From Oscillospiraceae bacterium (GTDB lineage: Bacteria > Bacillota > Clostridia > Oscillospirales > Oscillospiraceae), in NCBI GenBank assembly GCA_016292255.1, contig JAEEZZ010000050.1:1-33044 (forward strand): a stretch of 33,044 bases of DNA, written 5' to 3'. Under the pieces are notes generated by a model. That model did no database searches and was not told the DNA's origin. It was given only the letters and a program-made list of their open reading frames with translations. Both the position numbers and the translations under genes were made by a program. Shown one piece after another: positions 7,409 through 14,442 of this stretch (position 1 is its first letter; each line of letters starts with the position of its first letter).

Positions 7409-9165
7409 ACCGCCGCCTCCTTTCGGAACTGAGACTCATGGATCTCCCGGTAGACCGGGCAGGTCTCCAGCAGTCGGTCATGGGTCCCCAGGCCCACCAC
7501 ACGGCCCTCGTCCAGGACGATGATCTGATCCGCATGGCGGACCGCGGCGGTGCGCTGGGACACCAGGAAAACGGTGGGCTTGTAGGGCAGGGCGCGGATC
7601 GCCCTGCGAAGGGCGGCATCCGTAGCAAGATCCAGCGCGGAGGCGCTGTCGTCCAGGATCAGGATCTCCGGCTTGCGAACCAGGGCCCGGGCGATGGTCA
7701 GCCGCTGACGCTGGCCCCCGGAGAGGTTCCGGCCAAACTGCTCGATCTCCCCCTCCAGGCCGCCCTTGGCTGCCACCACGTCCGCCGCCTGGGCGGCCTC
7801 CACGGCCTCCATTAAGTCCTTGTCCTGAATTGGCCGATCCTCTGCAGAGGATGCGGACGGCAGAGTGCCGTCCCTACAGCCCCAGAGCAGGTTTTCCCGG
7901 ATGCTGCCCCGGAACAGGGTCGCCTTTTGAGGCACCAGGCCGATCTTGGCCCGAAGGGCGGCAGGCTCCCAGGCCCGGACGTCCACGCCGTCCACCAGGA
8001 CCCGGCCCCGGGTGGCCTCGTAGAAGCGGGGGATCAGATTCACCAGGGTAGTTTTGCCGCTGCCGGTGCCGCCGATGACGCCGGTCACCTGGCCGGGCAG
8101 GGCGCGCAGAGAAACGCCGGAGAGCGCCTCGCCGGCGGAGCCCCCGTAGGCGATGGCAGTGTCGTCAAACTCCACCCGGACGGAAGGATCCCCGCCGGGC
8201 AGGCCGGACTGGACCTGCTCCTCGTCCTGAATATCCAAAACGGACTGGATGCGCTTGCCACAGGCCAGGGATTTGGTGATATTGATAATGAGATTGGCAA
8301 GCTTGATCAGCTCCACCAGGATCTGGGACATATAGTTGTAGAGGGCCACCACCGCGCCCTGGGTCAGGATCCCAGCCTGTACCCGGATGGCGCCGGTGCG
8401 GATCAAGCCGATCACCGCAAGGTTGACGATCACATAGGTAGCCGGGTTCATCAGCGCCGAGACCTTCCCCACCCGCTGCTGGGCGGCGGTCAATTCCATG
8501 TTCTGGTGCTCAAAGCGGCCGCATTCGTCCTGCTCCTTCCGGAAGGCCCGGAGCACCCGGACGCCGTTCAGATTCTCCCGCGTGGTGCCCAGCACCCGAT
8601 CCAGCCGCTCCTGTACCCGCTTATACATGGGCATCGTCAGCAGCATGACGCCGAAGACCACCACCGCCAGCACCGGGATCGCCGCCACGAACCAGAGGGC
8701 CGCCGTGGCGTCGATGGTAAAGGCCATGATCATAGCGCCGAAGACCACGAAGGGCGAACGGAGCAGCAGGCGCAGGGTCAGATTCAGCCCCGTCTGCACC
8801 TGGTTCATATCGGAGCTCATGCGGGTGATCAGGGTGGGGATGCCCACTCTGTCCAAGGTGGCATAGGGAAAGCGCTGGATATGGGCAAAGAGGGCGTGGC
8901 GGAGCTTGGTGACGAAGCCAACCGCGGCCCGGGCGGAAAAGTATTGCGCCGTCACGGAGAAGCCAAGCCCCAGCAGCCCCAGGGCCACCAGAACCAGGCT
9001 CATGCGGATGATATGTCCCTTGTCTCCCCCGCCCACGCCTCGGTCAATGACAGAGGCCACGATCATGGGGATAAACAGCTCCAGGGTGGCCTCCGCCAGC
9101 TTCAGCAGCGGCCCCAGGACGCATTCCTTCCGATAGGATCTCAAATAGGAAAACAGCTTTTGCAT
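7405..9165 (-). CDS. ABC exporter subunit with degenerate ATPase site and in-frame repeat insertion (heterodimer partner A)
   Basis: A 586-residue half-transporter: membrane domain about 1-310, NBD 325-586. Walker A is GGTGSGKT (365-372) and the signature LSGGQ (481-485) is canonical, but the Walker B is ILILDDSAS, with Asp506 in place of the catalytic Glu, and the H-loop has Gln537 (SQR) instead of His. These are the usual changes in the non-hydrolysing partner of heterodimeric exporters. ATG at 9165 is chosen since its SD (TGGAGG) overlaps an earlier TTG at 9177. Residues about 430-448, just after ENLLWG, are extra relative to relatives, which have only a few residues before the helix DLMEAV; this segment is encoded by a palindromic repeat at 7831-7877. 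The gene is first in a two-gene operon. Confidence 0.93.
   Translation of the reverse strand: MQKLFSYLRSYRKECVLGPLLKLAEATLELFIPMIVASVIDRGVGGGDKGHIIRMSLVLVALGLLGLGFSVTAQYFSARAAVGFVTKLRHALFAHIQRFPYATLDRVGIPTLITRMSSDMNQVQTGLNLTLRLLLRSPFVVFGAMIMAFTIDATAALWFVAAIPVLAVVVFGVMLLTMPMYKRVQERLDRVLGTTRENLNGVRVLRAFRKEQDECGRFEHQNMELTAAQQRVGKVSALMNPATYVIVNLAVIGLIRTGAIRVQAGILTQGAVVALYNYMSQILVELIKLANLIINITKSLACGKRIQSVLDIQDEEQVQSGLPGGDPSVRVEFDDTAIAYGGSAGEALSGVSLRALPGQVTGVIGGTGSGKTTLVNLIPRFYEATRGRVLVDGVDVRAWEPAALRAKIGLVPQKATLFRGSIRENLLWGCRDGTLPSASSAEDRPIQDKDLMEAVEAAQAADVVAAKGGLEGEIEQFGRNLSGGQRQRLTIARALVRKPEILILDDSASALDLATDAALRRAIRALPYKPTVFLVSQRTAAVRHADQIIVLDEGRVVGLGTHDRLLETCPVYREIHESQFRKEAAV
7831..7877 (-). repeat. 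Palindromic repeat inserted in frame inside an ABC exporter gene
   Basis: On the minus strand a 25-bp unit (7853-7877) beginning GTAGGGACGG and ending GCCGTCCGC is followed by the perfect 16-bp palindrome ATCCTCTGCAGAGGAT (7837-7852) and CGGCCA. The 25-bp unit is identical base for base to the one at 29709-29733. It is read as the peptide CRDGTLPSA, so the second frame of the repeat is used and no stop arises. Confidence 0.85.
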
Positions 9166-9192
9166 AGCGGCCTCCAAGGTGGTGATGGATTT

Positions 9193-9220
9193 ATTATAAC
9201 AGATTCTTGCGATTTATCAA
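9193..9220 (-). promoter_or_regulatory. Sigma-A promoter for the ABC exporter operon
   Basis: On the minus strand: TTGATA, a 16-bp spacer, TATAAT, ending 27 bp before the ATG at 9165. It lies back to back with the tcdA promoter; only 9 bp separate the two -35 boxes. Confidence 0.8.
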
Positions 9221-9229
9221 TATCCCGGA

Positions 9230-9258
9230 TTGACAGTTCTCTTCCAAGCGCATATAAT
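9230..9258 (+). promoter_or_regulatory. Consensus sigma-A promoter for tcdA
   Basis: TTGACA, 17 bp, TATAAT: a full consensus match. Transcription should begin near 9265, about 27 bp before the ATG of tcdA. Confidence 0.9.
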
Positions 9259-9291
9259 GTTTCCATTCCAAGAAGAAGCGGAGCGGATATC

Positions 9292-10047
9292 ATGGAGCAG
9301 TCTGTCAGATTTGAAATGCTTATCGGCGCGGAGGGGCTGGAAAGGCTGCGGCAGTCCCGGGTGGCGGTGTTCGGCCTGGGGGGCGTAGGCGGCTACGTGG
9401 TGGAGGCTCTGGCCCGGGCCGGGATCGGAGCCCTGGATCTGATCGACAACGACCGGGTGGCCCTGTCCAATCTGAACCGGCAGATCATCGCCCTGCACAG
9501 CACCGTGGGGCTGACCAAGGTGGAGGCGGCAACAGCCCGCGTTCACGACATCGACCCGACGATCCGGGTGCAGGGCTTTCAGTGCTTTTACCTGCCCGCA
9601 AACCGGGATCAGTTCGACTTCACCGCCTACGATTACGTGGTGGACTGTATCGACACCGTCACCGCCAAGCTGGATCTGGTGATGCAGTGCCGGGACGCCG
9701 GGACGCCCATCATTTCCGCCCTGGGCACCGGCAACAAGCTGGATCCCGCAATGCTGGAGCTGACCGATATTTCCAAAACCGCCGTCTGTCCCCTGGCCCG
9801 GATCATGCGGAAGGAGCTGCGCCGCCGGGGCGTGGAGCATTTGAAGGTGGTCTATTCCCGGGAGGAGCCCATGGAGCCTCTGTTCCAGCCGGAGCCGGAG
9901 CAAAACGACGCCCTCTCCCCCGATGATCCCGAATTTTACGGCAGCCAGCGCCGCTCTGTACCGGGCAGCTCGCCATTCGTGCCCCCTGCCGCGGGGCTGC
10001 TGATCGCTTCTGCGGTAGTTCGCGATCTTTTGAAAAAAAACCATTGA
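9292..10047 (+). CDS. tcdA: tRNA threonylcarbamoyladenosine dehydratase (TcdA/CsdL)
   Basis: A 251-residue E1/ThiF-fold enzyme. It uses ATP to dehydrate the t6A modification at position 37 of ANN-decoding tRNAs to cyclic t6A. Visible motifs are the nucleotide-binding loop GLGGVGG (28-34), the acidic DNDRV segment (52-56), the arginine of SNLNRQ (Arg63) and the conserved C-terminal phrase PGSSPFVPPAAGLLIASAVV. Length is at the short end of the family (about 250-270 aa). The open frame extends far upstream but that is antisense to the ABC exporter; the ATG at 9292, 34 bp after a consensus -10 box, is the sensible start, although its SD (GCGGAGCGG) is weak. It stands alone; the next promoter overlaps its stop codon. 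Confidence 0.93.
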   Translation: MEQSVRFEMLIGAEGLERLRQSRVAVFGLGGVGGYVVEALARAGIGALDLIDNDRVALSNLNRQIIALHSTVGLTKVEAATARVHDIDPTIRVQGFQCFYLPANRDQFDFTAYDYVVDCIDTVTAKLDLVMQCRDAGTPIISALGTGNKLDPAMLELTDISKTAVCPLARIMRKELRRRGVEHLKVVYSREEPMEPLFQPEPEQNDALSPDDPEFYGSQRRSVPGSSPFVPPAAGLLIASAVVRDLLKKNH

Positions 10048-10072
10048 CTTTTTGAATTAAATTGTGTACAAT
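10044..10072 (+). promoter_or_regulatory. Sigma-A promoter for the hydrogenase maturation operon
   Basis: TTGACT, 17 bp, TACAAT. The -35 box overlaps the tcdA stop codon. Transcription should begin near 10079 and run into a short structured leader. Confidence 0.85.
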
Positions 10073-10078
10073 ATAAAC

Positions 10079-10161
10079 GTATCCTGACATGAGGGTTTCA
10101 GACCCGGGGGAAAGGTGCGTTACGGGGAGACTACGGCCGCGTTCGCACGCGGCCGTTTTTT
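10079..10161 (+). ncRNA. Structured leader or small RNA ending in an intrinsic terminator
   Basis: From the predicted start to the T-run is only about 83 nt. It contains a small hairpin (GGGTTTCAGACCC), a G-rich middle (CCGGGGGAAAGG, ACGGGGAG) and the terminator. I could not match it to a riboswitch class I know. It is either an attenuator/riboswitch-like leader controlling the hyd genes or a small stand-alone transcript. Confidence 0.45.
10133..10161 (+). terminator. Intrinsic terminator in the leader of the hyd operon
   Basis: A 9-bp GC-rich stem (ACGGCCGCG / CGCGGCCGT) with a 6-nt loop is followed by six T. It lies between the promoter at 10044-10072 and the SD of the TM1266-type gene, so transcription must read through it to reach the operon. 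Confidence 0.85.
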
Positions 10162-10191
10162 GTTTCCCACAAACTTTTTGGAGGTACCGCT

Positions 10192-10449
10192 ATGGAAACC
10201 AGAGTCGCAGTCATCAGCATCATCGTGGAGAACAACGAGACCGTGGAGAAGCTCAACGCCCTGCTCCACGACTACGGCCAGATCATCATCGGCCGTATGG
10301 GCATTCCCTACCGCCAGCGTGGCATCAACATCATCAGCCTGGCCGTGGACGGCCCCCAGGACGTGATCGCTGCCCTCTCCGGCAAGATCGGCGCCCTGGA
10401 AGGCGTCAGCGCCAAGACCGCCTACTCCAACGTGACCGGCAATGTCTGA
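10192..10449 (+). CDS. TM1266-family putative iron-only hydrogenase system regulator
   Basis: An 85-residue ferredoxin-like, ACT/NikR-C-type small protein. The opening METRVAVISIIVENN and the segment GRMGIPYRQRGINIISLAVDG match the TM1266 family, which is found almost only beside [FeFe]-hydrogenase genes and is annotated as a putative regulator; its ligand and target are not known to me. TTTTTGGAGG precedes the ATG. Its stop codon overlaps the start of hydE by 8 bp, so the two are translationally coupled. Because it follows a leader with an internal terminator, a feedback link between this protein and the leader is conceivable but is speculation. Confidence 0.9.
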   Translation: METRVAVISIIVENNETVEKLNALLHDYGQIIIGRMGIPYRQRGINIISLAVDGPQDVIAALSGKIGALEGVSAKTAYSNVTGNV

Positions 10450-11488
10450 TCCCCTTCTCCTGATCGAAAAGCTGGAACGCACCCACAGCCTCTCCCTCGG
10501 CGAGTACGAGGCCCTTCTCACCCTGCGTGGGGAGGGCCCCGCCTCCGCCCTCCGGGAACGGGCGGTGGCAGTGCGAAAGGCTGTCTACGGCAACACCGTA
10601 TTCACCCGGGGCTTGATTGAGATCAGCTCCTGGTGCAAAAATGACTGTCTCTACTGCGGAATCCGCCACAGCAACCAAAAGGCCCAGCGCTATCGGCTGA
10701 GCCCGGAGGATATCCTCGCCTGCTGCCGGGAGGGTTGGGAGCTCGGCTTCCGGACCTTCGTGCTCCAGGGCGGCGAGGATCCCTGGTTTACCGACGAGCT
10801 GCTCTGTCCCCTGCTCCGAAGGATCAAGACCCAGTTCCCCGACTGCGCCGTGACCCTTTCATTGGGCGAGCGGAGCCGGGAGAGCTATCAAAGGCTCTTC
10901 GACGCCGGGGCGGACCGTTACCTCCTGCGCCACGAGACCGCCGACAAGGCCCACTATGAGCGGCTCCACCCCGCTTCCCTGTCCTGGGAGCACCGGATGG
11001 AATGCCTCCGTATTCTGAAAGAGATCGGCTATCAGGTGGGCTGCGGCTTTATGGTGGGCTCCCCGGGCCAGACGGAAAAGGAGCTGGCGGAGGATCTGAA
11101 ATTCATTGAGAGCTTCCGGCCCGCCATGTGCGGCATCGGCCCCTTTATCCCCCACCACGACACGCCCTTTGCCGACCGGAGCGCAGGCAGCGTGGAGCTG
11201 ACCTGCTATCTGCTGTCCATTCTCCGGCTGATTCAGCCGAACCTCCTCCTGCCTGCCACCACAGCCCTGGGCACCCTGGATCCCCTGGGCCGGGAAAAGG
11301 GCATCCAGGCGGGGGCCAACGTGGTCATGCCAAACCTCTCTCCGGTCAGTGTCCGGAAAAAATATATGCTCTACGACAACAAGATCTGTACCGGCGAGGA
11401 ATCCGCCCAGTGCAGAGGCTGTCTCTCCGCCCGAATGAGCTCCATCGGATATGAGCTCGTGAGCGACCGCGGAGACCCCAGGCCGTAG
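10442..11488 (+). CDS. hydE: [FeFe]-hydrogenase H-cluster maturase HydE (radical SAM)
   Basis: A 348-residue radical SAM enzyme of the BioB-like class that takes part in building the diiron subcluster of [FeFe]-hydrogenase. The 4Fe-4S/SAM motif CX3CX2C is Cys65, Cys69 and Cys72 (WCKNDCLYCG). A second cluster motif CX7CX2C at Cys316, Cys324 and Cys327, present in some HydE proteins and not essential, is also there. FVLQGGEDPW and MVGSPGQTEKEL are typical HydE segments. The start overlaps the upstream regulator. The stop codon TAG is formed by the first bases of a palindromic repeat (gTAG at 11485-11488), so the final residues may have been reset by its insertion; overall length is normal. Confidence 0.96.
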   Translation: MSDPLLLIEKLERTHSLSLGEYEALLTLRGEGPASALRERAVAVRKAVYGNTVFTRGLIEISSWCKNDCLYCGIRHSNQKAQRYRLSPEDILACCREGWELGFRTFVLQGGEDPWFTDELLCPLLRRIKTQFPDCAVTLSLGERSRESYQRLFDAGADRYLLRHETADKAHYERLHPASLSWEHRMECLRILKEIGYQVGCGFMVGSPGQTEKELAEDLKFIESFRPAMCGIGPFIPHHDTPFADRSAGSVELTCYLLSILRLIQPNLLLPATTALGTLDPLGREKGIQAGANVVMPNLSPVSVRKKYMLYDNKICTGEESAQCRGCLSARMSSIGYELVSDRGDPRP

Positions 11489-11557
11489 GGGCCGGCGTCC
11501 ACGACGGCCCGAAGCTATCACTGAAACACACGGGGCGTCGAGGACGCCGCCCCCTAC
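11485..11557. repeat. GTAG...CTAC palindromic repeat (BIME-like, long form, copy 2)
   Basis: A 73-bp element filling the hydE-hydG gap. It is the reverse complement of the type at 890-966: outer arms are almost identical, while the roughly 20-bp middle differs. Its first four bases contribute the hydE stop codon, and it ends 11 bp before the hydG SD (GGAGA, 11568-11572). Confidence 0.88.
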
Positions 11558-11578
11558 GTTAAAAAAAGGAGAATCAAA

Positions 11579-13036
11579 ATGGCTGTTTACAATCCCAAAT
11601 CCATGCTTCCCGATGAGTTTATCAACGATGCGGAGATCAAGGAGACCCTGGCCTACGCCGACGCCCACAAGAACGACATGGAGCTGATCAACGAGATCCT
11701 GGAAAAGGCCCGCCCCGTCAAGGAAGGCAACGGCTGCCACTGCCGGGGTCTGACCCACCGAGAGGCCTCCGTCCTGCTGGCCTGTGAGGATCCCAAGGTG
11801 CTGGAACGCATCTATGAGATCGCCGAGGAGATCAAGCTGGCCTTCTACGGCAACCGCATCGTCCTCTTCGCCCCCCTGTACCTGTCCAACTACTGCGTCA
11901 ACGGCTGCGTCTACTGCCCCTACCACCTGAAAAACAAGCACATCGCCCGGAAGAAGCTCACCCAGGAGGAGGTGCGGCAGGAGGTCATTGCCCTGCAGGA
12001 CATGGGCCACAAGCGCCTGGCCATTGAGGCGGGCGAGGATCCCAAGAATAACCCCATCGAGTACATTCTGGAGTGCATCAACACCATCTACTCCATCAAG
12101 CATAAGAACGGCGCCATCCGCCGGGTCAACGTGAACATTGCGGCCACCACCGTGGAGAACTACAAGAAGCTCAAGGACGCCGGGATCGGCACCTACATTC
12201 TCTTCCAGGAGACCTACCACAAGGAGAGCTATCTCAAGCTCCATCCCACCGGCCCCAAGCACGACTACGACTACCACACCTCCGCCCACGACCGGGCCAT
12301 GGAGGCGGGCATCGACGACGTGGGTCTGGGCGTGCTCTTCGGCCTGGAGCTGTATCGCTACGAATTTGCCGGTCTGCTGATGCACGCCGAGCACCTGGAG
12401 GCCGTCCACGGCGTGGGCCCCCACACCATTTCCGTGCCCCGGGTGAAGCCCGCCGACGACATCGACCCCGAGGAGTTCAACAACTCCATCTCCGACGAGA
12501 TGTTCGCCAAGATCACCGCCTGCATCCGGCTGGCAGTCCCCTACACCGGCATCATCATCTCCACCCGCGAGACCGAGGAGACCCGCTCCAAGCTGCTCCG
12601 CCTGGGCGTCAGCCAGGTCAGCGGCGGCTCCCGCACCTCTGTGGGCGGCTACGCGGGCTACACCCCCGACGAGCGGCCCCATGACACGGAGCAGTTCGAC
12701 GTGTCCGACCAGCGCTCCCTGGACGAGGTGGTGCGCTGGCTGATGGAGAACGGCCACATTCCCTCCTTCTGCACCGCCTGCTACCGGGAGGGCCGCACCG
12801 GCGACCGCTTCATGAGCCTGTGCAAGTCCGGCCAGATCCTCAACTGCTGCCATCCCAACGCCCTCATGACTCTGACGGAGTACCTGGTGGACTACGCCAG
12901 CCCCGAGACCAAGGCCATCGGCTTCAAGATGGTGGAGGACGAGCTGAAAAAGATCCCCAGAGACAAGGTGCGCCAGATCGCCGCAGAGCACATTGAGGCC
13001 ATCAAGGCCTCCAACGCCAGAGATTTCCGGTTCTGA
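11579..13036 (+). CDS. hydG: [FeFe]-hydrogenase H-cluster maturase HydG (radical SAM tyrosine lyase)
   Basis: A 485-residue enzyme that cleaves tyrosine to p-cresol and dehydroglycine, giving the CO and CN ligands of the H-cluster as an Fe(CO)2CN synthon. The radical SAM motif is Cys106, Cys110, Cys113 (NYCVNGCVYCPYH). The C-terminal auxiliary cluster motif CX2CX22C is Cys398, Cys401 and Cys424 (FCTACYREG through NCCHPNA), which is diagnostic for HydG against its relative ThiH. Length is normal (about 470-490 aa). The ATG has AAAGGAGA upstream. It is separated from hydE by a palindromic repeat and precedes hydF by 3 bp. Confidence 0.97.
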   Translation: MAVYNPKSMLPDEFINDAEIKETLAYADAHKNDMELINEILEKARPVKEGNGCHCRGLTHREASVLLACEDPKVLERIYEIAEEIKLAFYGNRIVLFAPLYLSNYCVNGCVYCPYHLKNKHIARKKLTQEEVRQEVIALQDMGHKRLAIEAGEDPKNNPIEYILECINTIYSIKHKNGAIRRVNVNIAATTVENYKKLKDAGIGTYILFQETYHKESYLKLHPTGPKHDYDYHTSAHDRAMEAGIDDVGLGVLFGLELYRYEFAGLLMHAEHLEAVHGVGPHTISVPRVKPADDIDPEEFNNSISDEMFAKITACIRLAVPYTGIIISTRETEETRSKLLRLGVSQVSGGSRTSVGGYAGYTPDERPHDTEQFDVSDQRSLDEVVRWLMENGHIPSFCTACYREGRTGDRFMSLCKSGQILNCCHPNALMTLTEYLVDYASPETKAIGFKMVEDELKKIPRDKVRQIAAEHIEAIKASNARDFRF

Positions 13037-13039
13037 TCT

Positions 13040-14299
13040 ATGGGTACTCTGAACGAAACCGTCTCCGCTGAGCGGCTGCATATCGCCTTCTTCGGCAAGC
13101 GCAACGCAGGCAAATCCAGCCTGGTGAACGCTGTGACCGGGCAGAAGCTGGCCGTGGTCTCCCCTGTCAAGGGAACCACCACGGATCCGGTGAAAAAGGC
13201 CATGGAGATCCTGCCCCTGGGCCCGGTGGTGATCATCGACACCCCGGGCTACGACGACGCGGGAGAGCTGGGTGCGCTCCGGGTGGAAAAGACCAACGAG
13301 GTGCTGAACAAGACGGACATCGCCGTGCTGGTCTACGACGCCGCCGAGGGCCTGTCCCCGGAGGACGAGGCCCTGCTGGAAAAGCTGAAGGCCCGGAAGC
13401 TGCCGGTGATTTTGGCAGCAAATAAGGCCGATCTTGTAGGGGCGGTCATTGGCCGCCCGCAGAACGGAGAGACGGATTCTTCGACTCCGCTGCGCTCCGC
13501 TCAGAATGACAAAATGGGAACCCCGGACGCAATTCCGGTCTCCGCGCTGACAGGCGAGGGCGTCAACGAATTGAAAGAGCGGCTGGCGGAGCTGGGGCGC
13601 TCCGCCAAAGCGCCGAAGTTCATTCTGGCCGACCTGGTTTCCCCCGGGGATACGGTCATTCTGGTGATCCCCATTGACGAAAGCGCCCCCAAGGGACGCT
13701 TGATCCTCCCCCAGCAGCAAACTCTCCGGGAGCTGCTGGATCTCCACTGCATCCCCATCTGCTGCCAGGTGGAAGAGATCCCCGCCGTACTGAACGATCT
13801 GAAAAACCCGCCCCGCCTGGTGGTCACCGACTCCCAGGCCTTTGGAAAAGTCTCCTCCCTGGTCCCGGCGTCCGTTCCCCTTACCTCCTTTTCCATTCTC
13901 TTTGCCCGGTATAAAGGCCAGCTTGCCACGCTGGCCGCCGGGGCCAGGGCTCTATCCCAGCTGAAAGACGGTGCGCGGGTGCTGATCTCCGAGGGCTGCA
14001 CCCACCACCGTCAGTGCGGCGACATCGGCACGGTGAAGATCCCCGCCTGGGTACGGAAATACACCGGGATAAACCCCGATTTTACCTTTAGCTCCGGCGG
14101 CGAGTTCCCCGAGGATTTGACGGGCTGCGACCTGGTGATCCACTGCGGCGGCTGTATGCTCAACGAGGCCGCCATGCAGCACCGGATCGCCGTGGCACAG
14201 CGCTGCGGCGTGCCCATGGTGAACTATGGGATGGCCATTGCCCAGATGCACGGGATTCTGAAACGCAGTCTTGAACTTTTCGAAGCGGAACTAAACTGA
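13040..14299 (+). CDS. hydF: [FeFe]-hydrogenase H-cluster maturation GTPase HydF with in-frame repeat insertion
   Basis: A 419-residue scaffold GTPase that carries the assembling diiron subcluster to the hydrogenase. GTPase motifs are G1 GKRNAGKS (19-26), G3 DTPG (67-70), G4 NKAD (128-131) and G5-like VSALTGEG. The C-terminal iron-sulphur motif is Cys320-x-His322 with His368-Cys369-x2-Cys372 (HCGGC). Between G4 and G5, residues about 133-160 (VGAVIGRPQ through NDKMG) are encoded by repeat DNA at 13436-13513, so this loop is probably 15-25 residues longer than in relatives. All motifs remain in frame, so the protein may be active. There is no clear SD; translation likely couples to hydG 3 bp upstream. 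A strong terminator follows. No hydrogenase structural gene lies in the window. Confidence 0.95.
   Translation: MGTLNETVSAERLHIAFFGKRNAGKSSLVNAVTGQKLAVVSPVKGTTTDPVKKAMEILPLGPVVIIDTPGYDDAGELGALRVEKTNEVLNKTDIAVLVYDAAEGLSPEDEALLEKLKARKLPVILAANKADLVGAVIGRPQNGETDSSTPLRSAQNDKMGTPDAIPVSALTGEGVNELKERLAELGRSAKAPKFILADLVSPGDTVILVIPIDESAPKGRLILPQQQTLRELLDLHCIPICCQVEEIPAVLNDLKNPPRLVVTDSQAFGKVSSLVPASVPLTSFSILFARYKGQLATLAAGARALSQLKDGARVLISEGCTHHRQCGDIGTVKIPAWVRKYTGINPDFTFSSGGEFPEDLTGCDLVIHCGGCMLNEAAMQHRIAVAQRCGVPMVNYGMAIAQMHGILKRSLELFEAELN
13436..13460 (+). repeat. 25-bp palindromic repeat unit inside hydF
   Basis: It begins GTAGGGGCGG and ends GGCCGCCCGC, with the same length and layout as the units at 7853-7877 and 29709-29733 (GTAGGG-R-CGG, short loop, G-CCG-Y-CCGC). 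It is read in its first frame as VGAVIGRP, starting exactly at codon 133 of hydF. Confidence 0.85.
13474..13513 (+). repeat. Second repeat-like segment inside hydF (ATTCTTCGACT...CAGAAT type)
   Basis: Fourteen bases after the GTAG unit lies a 40-bp stretch starting GGATTCTTCGACTCCGC and ending CGCTCAGAATGACAAA, bounded by ATTCT and AGAAT. Similar sequence is, from memory, a common dispersed repeat in gut Clostridia; only one copy is seen in this window, so the repeat status is inferred. It codes for DSSTPLRSAQND. Confidence 0.55.
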
Positions 14300-14315
14300 T
14301 TTTCGCTGCGTATGA

Positions 14316-14367
14316 ATATCCCCCGGACAAAACCTTTCTTGGTCTTGTCCGGGGGATATATTTTTTT
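14316..14367 (+). terminator. Strong intrinsic terminator after hydF
   Basis: A perfect 15-bp stem (ATATCCCCCGGACAA and its complement) with a 14-nt loop is followed by TATATTTTTTT. It closes the hyd operon 17 bp after the hydF stop. Confidence 0.93.
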
Positions 14368-14442
14368 CGGTTATCGTTGATCGATTTAATTATAAATTTC
14401 GTCTATTATAGGTGAAAGGGCCCTTCGGAGAGGAGGAATCGC

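Noticed and set aside
7927-9291. A long N-terminal extension of tcdA reaching back to 7927
   Set aside because: It runs antisense through the ABC exporter gene; the family begins at MEQSVRFEML (ATG 9292), and a consensus promoter lies just upstream of that ATG.
10079-10161. Known riboswitch (Mn yybP-type, ZTP, guanidine, fluoride or THF)
   Set aside because: Short similarities such as GGGGAGAC were considered, but the conserved cores of these classes are not present.
7831-13513. CRISPR array or tandem repeat
   Set aside because: The short repeats are dispersed, in both orientations and without regular spacing, and no cas genes are present.
10859-13747. A 962-codon open frame on the minus strand opposite hydE, hydG and hydF
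   Set aside because: It is a shadow produced by strong G/C third-position codon bias. The product is low-complexity, rich in Gly, Val, Leu, His and Gln, while the plus strand codes for three clearly recognised maturases.
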